In this document: in pieces, positions 24,301-39,300 of the stretch | Position numbering within the stretch: position 1 is the first letter of the stretch | Layout: every line of letters starts with the position of its first letter | Position numbers and translations under genes: made by a program | Assembly: GCA_013400155.1 (NCBI GenBank) | Contig: VXBM01000678.1 | Location: 397,905-461,904, forward strand | Direction of reading: 5' to 3' | Origin: Helopsaltes ochotensis | Taxonomy: Eukaryota > Chordata > Aves > Passeriformes > Locustellidae | Length of the DNA stretch: 64,000 nucleotides | The notes under the pieces: model-generated | Told to the model about the DNA's origin: nothing | Database searches by the model: none | The model's input: only the letters and a program-made list of their open reading frames with translations

Positions 24301-27300
24301 AAGCACGAATAGTAAATCTACATAAAAATACATTTTCTGGTGACTAAAATTATTATGAAATAAATGAATATAAAACAAGACAATCAGAATGTAAAATAAG
24401 ATTCTATTTGAAAGTATTAAAAAACTCAGTTGATGCCTCCATCAACAGGGTAATTTGCCTTATTATCTAGGACAGTTAATATATTTTATTTTCATTATTA
24501 CATTATACAATTTTGTCAGTGCATGCCAGAATATTATTAAGAAGAGTATCATCTGTGCAATCACACCCTTCCATTCTTAAAATTGCCTTTTAAATGTAAC
24601 ACTGATAAATGTAATTTCAGTAAAGAGATTGTCATAACCTGGTTAAAAGAAATTTTTTCTTCACAAGAACAGACCAAGTGTAAGATATTTTGTCAAATGT
24701 AGCAGCAGGAAAAGAGAAAAATCCACATCCAGCATACACATTCATCTATCAACTGTACAGATGCACTAGCTTTAAGCAAAATGTTCAATGTTTTAAAGCT
24801 ATTACCTGACTGTATTTTAATAGCACTTTGTTCCCTTTGTTCCTTTATCTTTTTGTATCTCCTTGAACCCAGCCACCCTCTGACATAAGCTTGAATCAAA
24901 ATAATCATATCAACGGTCTCCTTCCGCATTAAATTCAGCTGCTCCACATGATAGTATTTGAGGAATACCTTAAAGAGAGAAACAAACAAAAGTTTTAGTT
25001 ATCTTTCCAGGCCTTTATTTACTTGATCCATTTAACATCAACAAGTGCTACAAGCTGGTTTCAAATGATGAACAGACCCTTCAGGTGTAGTACCTAAAAG
25101 ACCATTCTTAGAGATTGTGCTTTCATTGTTTGGGATATTAGTTTACCTTACTCTTTTCTTCAGCATCTTTAATCAGATCCTGCTTATTAATGTCTTTAGG
25201 ACCGGATTTTTTAAAGTTCCAGTGCAAACCTTCAGTCTGTAATTATAAGTCTGTTTTCAAAACTACAAGACTGATGGTTTTGCTAACCTCACAAATCTAA
25301 TTTATGTTACATAAACGTGATCCAAATCTGGAACCTTAAATTTCTCTGTTTCCCAATTTTAAACCTAAAGCATTGTTCATTCACTAAATTGCTTTTAGCA
25401 AGTGTGAAACTCACACAAGTCCTGAAAAATGAGTCCGCACAGGGGTCAGCAACACATTCCTGGTGTATATTAAGGACTTTGCTTTTTAAAAAGAGTAGAG
25501 ACCAAGAGCTACTCCAACCAAATGAGTGAGAAAACAAATTGTTTAATATGTTAACAATGGCATACTGGAATGATGAAGATACAGTAGATTAAAGAATTAC
25601 TTTAGTTTTTCCAAGAACCCAGTTGTCAAGGTGGGCTTTTTCCAAGATGGCAGCACAGGTCTCCGGGCTGACTGGAGGATCATCATTTGTTTTGTAACAG
25701 ATGAGGTAATACCTAAATACAAATGCATGATTCTTTATTTGATTAATGGAGGGTAATACATGCAAATACTTTTAAACCATTCTTTTGAGTAATAAAAACA
25801 ATTGCATGAAAGAAAACATAGTACTGAAAAAACCAAAACAGCATATCAAAGAAAGTACAGTTATTTAAACACAGTACTAAGAAACTCAATCAAAAGTGGA
25901 TGAGTGACATATTGCACTCCCTGGAGGGTTTTTTAATTCTATACCAACACCGGAAGGGTTTTAAAAAAATTCAACATTCAACCTAAGTAGAGTAGTGCAC
26001 CATTTCTTTCCTTCTCATTACATTCAGTGAAAGTGATTTCAGTGGCAATATAAAAAAAAAATAAATTTAAAAGCTTTTCTGCCTAAACTATATTACTTCA
26101 TTTTTAGAAATGTCACAAAAATTTCCTGTCTTATGTGCTAGACCATCTACCTTTGAGATACTTAATATGATCTGAGATACATCCCAGCTCTTGTTAGCTC
26201 CTTGGAATCAGTTTTGCAGATCCTTTTGGAACAATGTAAGTGCCACTGTGACACATTATCTGTAAGCATTTAATCTGGCAAACTGATTACTCAGAATTAA
26301 TTCTGACTAGGAAAAGAGGTCACGATGCTCCCTCATAAAAATTACCTGTGATACACCAGCTCAGCTGCTGGATAGAAAATACTTGTTTGTTCCAGGACTT
26401 TCCAAAGTGCTCTGTAACAAGATGAACCATATCTATCTTGGGTTTTTTAATTTAAGAAAATTACATGAATTATGTGTGCTTCCTGACAGTACATTCTGCT
26501 TTTTTTCGTGTTATTCAGCCTTTAAACACAAAGCCTGGGTTTACCAGCTTTAAATGATGGTAACAGTTTGCTCATGGAATAATAAAAAGAGACAATGTTG
26601 ATTTCTTACTAAGCACCTACAGTTCCTTTTTTTTTTTTTTTTTAACACAATGAATTTGCTCTATTTTATTATAACCAAATAATGGTGCCATTATCTCAGG
26701 TCTACCTGTAACTCTCAACTACTAAAAAACCCAACCCCAAAAAAGGACATTAATTTAATAAAAATTCTTCTTCCTTTGAGGGCCATGTTCTCAGTGTCAG
26801 AGATCTGCCTAGCCTCACTGCAATCAGGGACACGCTCTCTAGAGAGCTACCCCATTATGTTTACTGCTTTTACCTATTTTGTCTGAACAGTTAAGTTTGG
26901 GTTGGTTTTTGGTTTTTTTGTAGTTTTTTTATTAAAAGCTGTCACCAAAACCTACAGCACATCTTGTAGTGATAACTGTATTTTCCCATGCTGCACTCTT
27001 CCAAAAATTGCATTCTTCCAAAACAACAACAGTTCCAGGATTATTTTTTCAAGAAACAGGGCTACAAAAACATCCCTTTGCTGTTCCCTTATCATCTCAT
27101 GCATCTGCAAGCACTCTGCTGCTAGCTCTCTGTTCCTAGTGCACTATTTCTTTTAAGTGTTTCTGTCTGAATAGTAATGCTTGCTTCTGCCCAGTTTTGA
27201 TCTCCATTCCACATATCTCTGTTCTGATTGAGGCAAATACTGAGGGTCTTTATTTGTAAGAGAGAAGTACAGATTTTTGGAGTGCAGGAAGAAGGTAGTT

Positions 27301-30300
27301 AAAGGAATAATAAAACCACACTGAGTTCATTATTCTGCTTAACAAGTGACTAATATTCAGGAACTATATTTTAAACAACACTATGCACTCAATGAACTTT
27401 TCAGCCCTAGACTAAGAATCCCAAATTATCATCTACCCTGCACAAGCAGATGCTGCAGAGTGCTGAAGGTTGAGAGCTAGAGGAACTGTGGTGTTCCTTG
27501 GATACTGTGGCTGCAAGTTCTTGGCTTTAATTTGAGGTAATACATTTCTAAAATTCGAGTTCTTGAAGAAACTTGCGGAGTATAAGCAACTAAAATTTTA
27601 CCTAAATGCTCACAGAGCCTGAAAAAATCATTGTGAGATTCATCATCTTTCCCTACCCATCGAAAACACATCACTGATCTTGTGCCTGAACTACTCTTGG
27701 TCATCCAGTCTATAACCTTCTTTGTCACACGAAATGTCTTTGTATTTTTTTTTTTCAAAGACCATGCCAAAACCACTGCTGGTGCTTAACAAGCACTGGA
27801 TGGCAATTGTGGAAGAGAAAAGAGCTTCTTGACATCGATGTTACCGTTTTATGAAGTTAGCGAAGAGTATACGATGTGAATAACCCTGTCTTCGGATCCG
27901 TGCTGTCTCCAGAATTCCTGTGTAACGCAGCTGAACCAACACTTTTTCTTTGTCAAACTTGTTTGCCTGCCGGTCGTTGTTTGGCTTGATGCACCTGACA
28001 AAATGAGGCTGGCCAACAACCATTTTGGATAACAAATCCATCAGAGAATACTGCAAAAAACCCAGAAAGATCAGAATCACGTTCAAAACCATTTACATTA
28101 CATTAAGCTTATACTTTAAGAGTAGATGAAGTAAGTGACCGAAAAACAATTCTAGCTTTTCTAAGCTACTAGTGTGTATTACTTGAGAGAAACACTGATT
28201 CCAAATAAAAGTACCAAATTTCATCCAGGACATTCTCACAGATTTCCATGATGTCCAACATATGACAGAACACTAACACTCCTTACATTTATTTGTTTAT
28301 CTTGGAGCTTTGTTAGGTAATTACAGCCATTTTTCTTTTTATTGTTATCACCTACTTGAAGACTCTTGTTCACCTAGAGAGTAAATCTGTGGATGAGAAG
28401 TGGAACAGTAGCGAGCCAGTAAATATTTCAATTCCTTCATTAGACTGGAGGAAACTAAGGGTACCCCAGAAGAAGGGCTGGTTGAACTGCTCTGATCTTG
28501 GCATGTCCTGTTCATTGTATAGACTGATGGTGATACGGTAACCACCCTGCCAAGAGGAAACTTCCAAGGAGGGCAAATCACAATTTTCCAAAGTTGCATT
28601 TTTCCCACCTCACCAGAGTACCAGGCTAGCAGGGGGTATACAGCCTGTAGCTCCCCATGCCAGTTGAGGGAAATCTGACTGTAAACAACCTTGCCTGGTG
28701 TTTTGAAAAATTGCTTCATGGGAGGATCTTATTAAAACACAAATGAAGAGGCTCATTCCTCAAGATTCAATCTGACTCAACAAAAAGAGGCAGCCAGGAG
28801 GTAATGCAGCTCAGCAGTAGGTTGGTTACATGAAACCAGTGTAGAACGTCAAGAGCCATATGTTTCCTATTAAAATGTGCAATTCCATTCTGGACAGAAG
28901 CTGCACCATGCAGCAAAGTGCTTAATTAGCTCCATCACCAGTGTGCCAACTGAACACAAACAAGTAGCACACGCTAATGGATATCTTTTTTTCCAGGCAG
29001 TCTGAGGTGGCATATGCTTTTCTCAGTTACCCATAGATTTCTGTGTGTAAGTAAACCAGTGGGGCTGAAGGTGAATTTTCATTTAAGAGCATTAGCTGTC
29101 ATGATCTGAGCAAGAATTTCCACTACAGAAAATAGTATCAGAAAAGTGTAAACATAATTAACCCATTTGCAGCCCAGAAGTGTTGAATGCATTGAATCAT
29201 AGACATTAATTTGAATGAGATTCAATCTTTTTTTCCATCTAGAACATTGAAACAGTATATAGTTTTGGACCACTTTGATACCTAAACTGAAATTATCCTT
29301 CGCAGTCCACAAAACTGTGCAGCTGTATCTAAAATAGGGATCTGGCTCCTCACTGTTCTGACATAGATGTAAGTGAACTCCTACGGGTCATAAAATCATA
29401 GAATATACTGACTTTGAAGGAACTCATCAGGATCATCAAGTCCAACTCCTGGCCCTGTGTAGGACACCCCAAGAATCACACCATGTGCCTGAGAATATTG
29501 TCTAAATGCTCCTGGAACACTGTCAGGCTGGTGCTGTGACCATTTCCCAGGAGAGCCAGTTCCAGGGCCCATCCACCCTCTGGGTAAAAAATCTTTTCCT
29601 GATATCCAACATAAACATCCCCTGACTCAGCTTTGTGCCTTTCCCTCATGTCCTGTCACTCATCACGAGCGTGAGGAGATCAGTGCCTGACCCTCGGCCC
29701 CCCCGATGAGGTTGTTGAAGACCACAGCGAGGTCCCCCCACAGTCTCCTCCAAGCTGAACAGACCAAGTGACTTCAGCTGCTTTTTACACAGCTCCCCTC
29801 CAGATCCTTCACCATCCTCATGGCCCTCCTTTGGATGCTCTTCTCTGGTTTAATGTCCTTCTTACATTGTGGCACCCAGAACTGCCCCCAGCACTCGAGG
29901 TGAGGCCACCCCAGTGCAGAGCAGAGCAGAGCAGAGCAGAGCAGAGCAGAGCAGAGCAGAGCAGAGCAGAACACTCCCCTCCCTTGCCCAGCTGGCCATA
30001 CTGTGCCTGATGCCCCCAGGACAGGGTTGGCCCTCCTGGCTGCCAGGGCACTGCTGGCTCATGTTCAACTTGCCATGGACCAGGACCCCCAGATCCCTTT
30101 CTGTGGCACAGCTCTCCAGCCTCTCATTCCCCAGTCTCTACACACAACCAGGGCTGCCAAACCCTAGGTGCAGAATTTGGCCATAGTCTTTCTGAAATGT
30201 CATATGGTTGGTGACTGCCCAGCCCTCTGATTTGTTGAGGTCGCTCTGCAGGGCCTCTCTGCCCTAAAGGGAGTAGACAGCTTCTCCCAATTTAGTGTCA

Positions 30301-33300
30301 TCAGCAAACTTACTTGGTGTTCCTTTGAGCTTCGCGTCCAAATTCATCATGAACATCCCCTCAGCCACTTTATGCTTTGCTGGGAGATATGACTGAACAA
30401 GAGTTGGAAATTCAGAGCAGAACCAACTCTGTGCACCTCTTCAGAGGGAAGTGCTCTTCACTGCTATTTTCTGTTTTAGGACCAGCAGCACAGCCAGTGC
30501 TTGGGAAGAGTTCTGCTGAAGGAGCCACAAGGATGAACTCTGGGCAGCCTCTGTGCAGTGACCATCAAGAACTTTCTCTACAGCTCCTGCTTCCAATTAA
30601 CTTTGCCCTCTTTCTTAAAGTCTTAAAGAAATTCTATACCACAAATGTTCAATCTCCCTTTATCTTCCTCGGTGGAAAAACAAGCAAGTGAAAGATTAAT
30701 ATTGATCATCATACATCATCATGACAGCAATGTGGCTGTGTAATCAAGTACAGTTAAAGATGAAACATCATAATCTCCTTGAGATATTTATACTGCACAG
30801 ACTGCTGCACCATATATGCAGTTCACAAACTCTAAATGGATCACCATTGACTCTAACTCAACAGGTGCATTTCAAAAGGTAAAAGAATAAACATTTGTTG
30901 TACTCTAGAAATATTTATTAAAAGAGCTGATATCTTACTCTAAAATAAGAAGCAACTGTCTGTGTTTTCATGCTGGTTGTTTCTCTTGGATGATGCCCAG
31001 TATCTCCTGCTTCATTCTAGAAGGATGAAGAAAAAAAATTGTAATTTTCGTCTCTAGTTAGCCTGTAGTGCCCTTTCCAATGCCCCAAGAAGGCACCCCT
31101 CAGAGAACATAAATAATTTTAAAAAGCATTCTAAACAGCAAAAGTTACAGCATGATCACTAGCACAAATCAGTTACACCAATATTTTGCTACACAAAATA
31201 TACACAAACATTCACACACACAAAGGGCACAAGTTTGTAACAGAGCATCTAATAACTGCCACAAATAACCAGACAATGTCTGAGGTCCTGCCTGTTACTT
31301 CATCGTCATTGTTAATTTGATAGTCCTCTAAGGAATGTGGCTATACTCCACACCAACATTTAAATTTCTCTTTTTGCTACAATGCAGCTGGGAAATAGTA
31401 TTTTTTTCCCCTGGAAGTTATTATAAAACTATAGCCAGAAAGAAGGGAAATGTTAGGTTTTTACCTCACGGAAGGAATATGAATTGCACAACACAAAGAT
31501 ATCCAGCTAAACAGAAAAGAAAATAGAAGAGGGAGAAAAACCAAGGAAGGGGTTACTTGCTTACTTTCAATACCAAAACAGCTACTGCCTATCTAGTTTA
31601 AATCAGGCTTCAATACAGAATCACAACATCAGTTTTCTTACCTTTGTATGACTGATTGATTTTTGGGAGGTCCACATTTGATAACTGATTGTAGTTTTGC
31701 TTTTTGTGTGTGCCAGGTTACCTATGGGAAGATGAAAGAAAGCAACCTATCAAAGTGCTTATATCTCATCTAAACTAAGAAAAATCCTGAACCACCTTAT
31801 TTCTGCCCCTGGCGAAACCATGTAGTTATAAAGGTCATTGACTTTATTCAGAGCATATCCTTATTTTCCCTTTAACCCTTGGGATGGAAGGAGCTCTGAA
31901 GAAGTTGCATGAACACAGAACATGATGATTTTTTCTCCTTCAGCTCATATTTCATCTAGTAGATAACAAAATAAACAGAATGCTGTAGAAGGTAAGATAG
32001 ATACATCTTAGAGCATGTATGTGGTTTCACCCTAAGAATGTTACTGTACTATTCTAGTTCTAATGCTACATATTAGTTAAAGAAAAATGTGCTAATACCC
32101 TTATTAGGCCCTGAGGAAAAGTGACGTGGCATGACTCAGGATTATACACCTAAACTCCACTCTTCACTACTCTTTCAACCCCTTGGTAAAAATAAGGTTA
32201 TATCTTTCCACAGAGCTTGCTGGAAGCCATCGTTACCCTGTCCTTTCTCTGAAGTGTGGCTGGGTATTCCTGGGAGGCTACTAGCTGGCATGGACCAACA
32301 CTGTCCCAGGGAGGCATTCTAACCAGCAATCAGAATGAGCAGCCCTGTGGGAATGTTTCAGCTGCTCTTCACTGGCTCTGTTTGGTTTACTAGCACAGAC
32401 AAAGTCTTAAGGCTCTACCTCTGGAATTCTAAGTCAAGCAATATCTTCGTTATGATGACTTTGAAGGACTAGGTGCATTGGCATGCTTTACACAGACACT
32501 GGTCTTTTCAAGGAATAATGAAAATTCTGCTGAGCTTTCCATCATGTCTCACTGTGTTGATAACTATAACCATTGCTGCATGCTGCCACTGCTTCTGCTA
32601 ATAACATAACACCTCTGGGATCTCCCTCTCCACTGGGAGAGCCTATATCTCTCTGCGCTCAGCTACTATCAGTAAGAGGTGGACAAGAGTTGGAATAACA
32701 GCTGCAAATATGGTAATGCATCTGGTATTATGTGATGCTATCAAGGCCTAAACCTCCCTGGGGTTCAGCTGAATATCACAGGGTGGGCAGGAAAAAGGTT
32801 TACTCACAGCTGACTTTTTTTTAGCTATCTGAAAGTGAGGTGTCTACAGGATCCCTGCTGTATTCAGTGGAGAGAGACACCTTCAGAGAGACTTTTCCCA
32901 TCCCAAGAGAAACACCTGAGATAGGCAGGATGGGTTGGACTTCAGGTAAATGTCTACAATGACTCTGATTCTAGATAAATAACAGGGATCAGAAACTTAA
33001 CTTTTAGTTAGCTATAGCTGGATGGTTTGAGTCAGTTTTGAAACACTACATGCAGCGTTTCACAATATTTAACTGGAGCACTAAAACAGCCTTCAGAGTC
33101 TGTTTTAGTCCTTCAGTATCTTGCAAAACATTAAGACTTGGGATCAGCTCTTGGAACCATTTGGATGCTTATTTGGACTCTGTGGAAACTATAGTTTAGG
33201 ATATTAGCAGATATCAACAAATCAAAAATTTCAGGCAAGGGCATTGAGCTCTGTGCTTTCCCAGGAACACTCACTTAAAATAAAATTCCAAGACCAAATT

Positions 33301-36300
33301 TTGCATTCTATTAGCAACGCTCCCTTTGTAAAGAACAGAAGCCTTGCCAAAACCTCAACTTCTGTAAATTGTGATAACATTTTCATTTCCATTAGGCTCT
33401 TCCAATTTAGCTTTTCTGTTCTGCTAGAAATATGTCTCCCATGTAGTTGTACAAGAAAGTAATGTTGTAAAGTACTTACTGTATGGCATCAATGCCATCA
33501 CACAGGGAGTACTACAACACAATAACAAACTGGTTGTAACGACACTTACTCATCATCCTGCAGTGGAAGGTAGGACAGTTAGCAAGGACATAGTTCAAAT
33601 AAGGTGCAATCTAGGAGTAATTTCTGTAGACCTAGTTTTATTCCTCCACCTCTACTTATGAATTTCTTGAGGAAGAGTTTTCTACAAGGACCACATAAAT
33701 TACCTATTGTAAAGAACTCTAAGACTGAAAACAGAAGCGTGTCTTCTCAGTCTTTGCAGCAGATATTAGGAGCCCCAACCTTTGTTCTCTACCACTTAGA
33801 GATAAATTGCACTGAGGCAATTTATGTATGCCCTGTCCAAAACAGGACAGTGACTGACCTCATCCTTGCCATTCAGTCCTCAACTCAAGAGATGCACTCC
33901 ACTCTCTGTCTTGATCCCCCACCCTGAAGATAGGACCCTGAAAGTAGTCTCTACCACTTTCTTGGCTCTTGACCAGACCAATCCCTCCCCTGTAGCTTGA
34001 GATGGCTGCAGCTCCATTCAGTATAGATTCCATGGCTGGAAAGTGAAGCCACAAAGTGTGTAATGTCATCAATGAGTGGTCATATGAAATGTGGCAGTGG
34101 TCACCACAAAGGCTAGAGAAAACTAAGAAGATCACCAAAACAGCAATACCTGTTTTTGTGAGAGGGTGAGTTACCAGCTGTCGCGTCAGGTTGTTTTCAG
34201 ATGATCGCAGTAGCAGCACAATATCAGCTGGAAGAGTATCTCTATTTTTGGCTAGGAATCCACTTGCATTATATAGAACCTGTTAAAAAAGTTCATTTAT
34301 ACATCTTGGGTTTTGAAAAGTAATTGTAGATTTAAGCTTTCTGGAATAGGGTTTTTACTAGCTCAAGATAGACAAATAGTTTTTCAGCCATCAGGCTCAC
34401 TCTCACTTCTAGTCTCTTTTTTGATCACTGAAAGTTCTACCTTTTCAATGCTGAGATATGATGCAAATCACTAAAAGAAAATCTATTATTCTAAAATAGC
34501 TTGAGACATTTAATTTACCTAATGCAGGTAGTAGTTTTAACCTGTGTGGATTTATCACTAGGATAAGGGTATAGCAGTCCTCCTTTACACCTCTACATGT
34601 GGTAATGCACTTGATTCCAACCATATCACACAGGATTTCCCATATTGACTGTACAATCTTTCTGTGCTATTCATATTACATTGTACTGGACCCAGGACTT
34701 AACACTCTTCCTAGGGATCTCTGTATTAATTGTAGAGGAAGTTTGCAGAATCACAAACTGCATATTGGCAATTGAAATCTCTCTAAAAATTCCAAGAATG
34801 GTGTACTTAATTCAAAATGTAACTTCTATCTTGATGGTCTAAGGGATTCACAAGAAAACTTGACCTGTCAAGAAGGGTAGAAGATACTGGGATACATAAT
34901 TTAGAAAAAATCATCACAACTCAGCAACAGTCTTAAACCATGAAAAAGACTTGTAAGGGAAGAGGAAATAAATTGTTCTCCATTTACTGTTCTCTGCACA
35001 GTAAACTGCACTGGGGTAATGAATTTACACGGCAGCAATGGAGACAGAAGTGAGACAGCAGGAGAAACTTCCTAATGAAGGAGTTTGTTGAACACTGATG
35101 GGACACTAGTGTAATCCCCCATCTTCAATGGTTGGTAACAGGAATGGTAGAGGGAGACCTGGCTTTCCACTCCTTGCAGTGAGTTATGCTATGCTAGTGA
35201 AGTGCAACTCAGCTGGAGATGAGGTTCAGAGGCGTTACAAGAGGCTCTTTGTAGCTGTCTGTCTTACATAAGGGGTTAGGCATTTTCTGTCAGCTGATGG
35301 GCAGTATTTGTCTCTTCCCAGGCCAGCTGCTCCAGCACTGCACAGACTCAACATGGCTTCCCATGTGAGACATTGCTGCAAGGCTACTGCTGTAGCGGCA
35401 GCAGCCAAGGCAGCAGGCAACGCCCCCCAACAAGACATCAGTGCTCACCCTGTACCCTTTAAAAGAGCTCAGAAGGAGGTGGGAGCTTTCCCACGGCAAG
35501 GTTCAGGTGACCAGAGTCATCCTGCTGCAGTGTAACAGCAGCTGCTCCTGTGTTTGCAGGGCATTAGCAGCCAGTCACCTTGCACGGGAAGGAAGGATGC
35601 TGCTGACTAAAGGAAGCAGGAAGCAGGGCCTGCACTCTCTGTCTGGCTGAATACAAAGTACAGAACTAAGAAAGGTTTATTGTGTGTAGGAGGTAGTAGA
35701 AAGAATGGATCTGGGTTCTGGTTGAAACAGTGGGAACAAGCTTGGTGTAGGACTTTGAGGAACTAAGGGGATGAGCACTGAGTTGCATTACATACCAGTT
35801 ATGTTTTGGGTCTTCTCTATTACAGTCTGTTCATTTACCTGGCGATATTTAAGAAAAATACACTCCTGCTATTGCTTTTTTTTTTAAATTAGGGATAATA
35901 ACTTTTCAATTTATTTTTATATGTAAGGTGCTGCCAGCATTCCCATGTCTGAAGAGACAACTGTTGAGAACCAACCCACGCGACCTCTTCTACTTCCTTC
36001 CAGCCCTAGCATTCTGCAATCCCCAACTAACTTCATCAGGGGTCTTACCTTTCCTGCATAATGATAAATTCCAAAGGTTAGATCCACTCTTTTGGGTCTC
36101 CAAAAATATTTTGATTTCAAATTATCTTCAAATTTTTCTGAAAGGAAACACATAGCTTATCTTACTGGAGTTACTGTACAATCATTCTCTTCTGAAGCTG
36201 TATCCCTCCAAGGATATTTCCTGATTTCTCAGCCAATGCAGAGGCACAAAACCGACACTGATGTTTTCGAGGACAGAGATACCATAATGGTCTTGTAACA

Positions 36301-39300
36301 AAAGACACTAGATAGAGAATATGGGAGCTCTTGGACAAGTTACTTACTTTGTTCCAATTTTTTAAAGTGTGACCTCAGAAAATAATGGAATCATAGAATC
36401 ATTGAGGTGGGAAAAGATGTCTAAGATCATTGAGTCCAACCCTTAACCCAACACCACTTTGTTCACCACTAAGCCATGTCCCCAGGTGCCACATCCACAT
36501 GTGTTTTGAACACTTCCAGGGCTTGTCTTTCCAAGATTTTGATCTAAATATATGAAACAATGCAGAAATCTTTCCTAAGGATTAATTGAGGAGTTGTGAG
36601 GAAACATTTACTGATTGATTGAGTGATTCTGTACTGTAGACTAAAAAGCATAAGGATAAAAGAACAAGCTCATATAATTGCTTTAACATGGGCATTGTTA
36701 CTGGATGTTATTAGGTTTTCTGATTGGCTAAAACTCTAATCTGACAACTTGCACATTCAAAAATGAGTAAAACCAGGATTTATCTGCAGAGAAATACCAC
36801 TAAAATAATGAAGTCAATGGTAATTGCAGCTACTCAACAGCACTGAAATATTCAGGATCTGAATTTCAATGACTCTAGGTGTTTTAATTTTAATTTGTGA
36901 ATAGAAAACACTCAGAAACCATAATTTGCTGAAAGGCACTGAAGCATGTTTGCAGTCATTCCTCTTAAAAAGCATTAAACTTCTTGCTCAGATACTGCTC
37001 ATCAAAAATCTCAGAGCTGAATATGACTGAGCTTTGCAAACAGTGTTCTGGGTCTATGAACCTAGAGTTTTAATTCAGTTTGATCTTTACTTTTCAAGCT
37101 CTGCAGAAAAAAAAAATCCTGAAGACAGGAGAACTTGAAACCTGCATCAGCAGCTTAAGCAGCTTAGGCTCATTTGTACTCTTGATGTTTCTCTAGGAAC
37201 TTCAAGGACACAACCATCCTAGCATGCAGGTCTCCCTCAAACACACTGTGACACTGAAATGGGGGCTCACTAAAAGCACAACTAGCATGTAGTTTGAACT
37301 GTACATGCCAAACAGAAATTGAACAGAAAACAAGCTCTTAAACTGTGAAATGAATCATATACTTACCTACAAGTGTCTGATCTGTTGCCTGTGGGAATCG
37401 ACTTTCCTCATCCAGCAGAGACAATAAACCCATTGGTTTCTGCAGGAACATATCTAGGAGGGGCCTGTTGTCCTCGTATTCTATAACTCTTGCATCAACA
37501 CCTTCGTAAAGGTATTCATTCTGCAGCAAGAAACAGAAGGCATGCTTTGTCTCTGTATACGGAACCACTTCAGAAAATAATTCACAAACTGTCAGTTGTA
37601 GCAAATTAAAACCACATTGAGAAAGTATGCCTCAGGGGTAAAGACATCAAGGTTTTGCAGAAACAAATGTCAGCTGGAATTTTTGTTTTGAATATGTAAG
37701 TTCAATACTCCTATGGCATATTTGGTAGAGTAAGATACTTCAAAGGAATAGCAAGAATTAAAGAAACAGAGTTGAAGACGATAAAGTATATTGTTTGCAA
37801 ATAGAGACACAGGGTCTATTTATTTCCCTGGTCTGAAATGCAGAAATTTTTTTAACCATTTAGAGCTACATTTACATTCCCAATTCATTGCTCACATCTA
37901 AGTGACTACAGGTTCCAGTGGTTTTACTTGTTTGATCACCCTCCTCAAACACCTGGAAAAATTCTTATGTGGAGAAGAAAGGTGTGTACTTTCTAAAAAT
38001 TAAAGGATTGTGTAAATACTTCCTAAGAATTAAATAAATTTCCTCAGATTTGCCTCTAACACATTTTCACTCATTTTAAGGAACTAGGGAAAGGTACTCC
38101 CCAAGATTTAAAATCAACAGAAAAGCTGGTGGGATGGACTTCTTTGTTCACTTTTTTTTGTTTGTTTGGTTTGTCCTGGCTGGTTTTCTCCTGAAGACTG
38201 AAAATATCTCTGGATTCCTCATAGACTACGAAAACCAAGTAACAAATGTGTTCACAGTGTGTTGTGATGGTTTTGAATAAAATTCAGATTATAGCTGGAG
38301 AACACAAGAATGACCTTCCTTAATCCTTTAGCAAGGCAGAGGACAGCTGTAGATTTACTAAGAGAAGGTTGCTCTGGGGACAGCCACACCCCATTATTTT
38401 TGCCTGCATTAGATAAAGCAGTAGCAGTTATCTACCACATAATGCTCCTGTTTATGCCAGGGCTTTCTTCAGTCCTGTGCAGGATGTACTGTGAAACATA
38501 GAGCTTTTGATCTACTTTAATAACCATCCCTCTGCCAAAGGATAGGACTTTATAAGTGTTGTATTCGTGTATGGTGTTAACATTACAGTTTTGCCATCCT
38601 GAATTCATTGTGAGAAGAGTGTCACAAAAATGAATGATGGCTAATATTAATGAGTTCAAAGACCTCTAACCTTGGAAGACCTCTCCTTATGTGTCATTCA
38701 CTTGACTCTGAATGAGTGAAGAAGGCAACACATTGAGCATTTAAAAAAGAAGTTCACTTTCATATACAACAGAAAAGCATCTGTTTCGTACCTCTTAATC
38801 TCAGAGAAACAGCAAAAGGCATAAAATCAATGAGACTGGTCTAAAAATACAGGCATAAATAAAAATCTGCTGATCCATTTGAAAGAGGACACAAAATATA
38901 TACCTAAACTCTTCCAGTATCCAGACTGATGTAATTTCCCAGGACACTCTTCACTCTAATGATAGGTTATATTTCAGTTTATATGCTATACAAGGGTGTA
39001 ATCAGTAAGAATCTCGCCTACAGCCCCATGGGGCCTCCTCATTTGAGACACATAACACTAACCTCATTCATGTCTCCCCTGAAGCAGTGGACAGGTGGGG
39101 TTTTGCTTTTTATTTTAATCAATGACCTGAGTAGCAGGACAAGACAAGGAGAGTAATAAATGTATCACTGATACAGGTGAGAAGTTAATTATATACCTGT
39201 AGGAGCAGGTGGCAGAAACGGAATGAGTCTGTGTTATCTCCCAGAGATTACACGGGAGTAGGGGCAGTTTAACTGAGGGCTACAGCTGCACTGACAGCTG

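Larger units (their letters stand above)
28051..30938 (-). other. MYO3A intron (2.9 kb)
   Basis: About one third is a CR1 element carrying a GCAGA repeat. The rest is AT-rich and unrecognised, including several short open frames near 28.35-28.7 kb that I do not support as genes. Confidence 0.65.

Noticed and set aside
29768..30186. Frames coding Ser-Arg-Ala-Glu-Gln or Leu-Cys-Ser-Ala repeats.
   Set aside because: They are translations of the GCAGA repeat within CR1.
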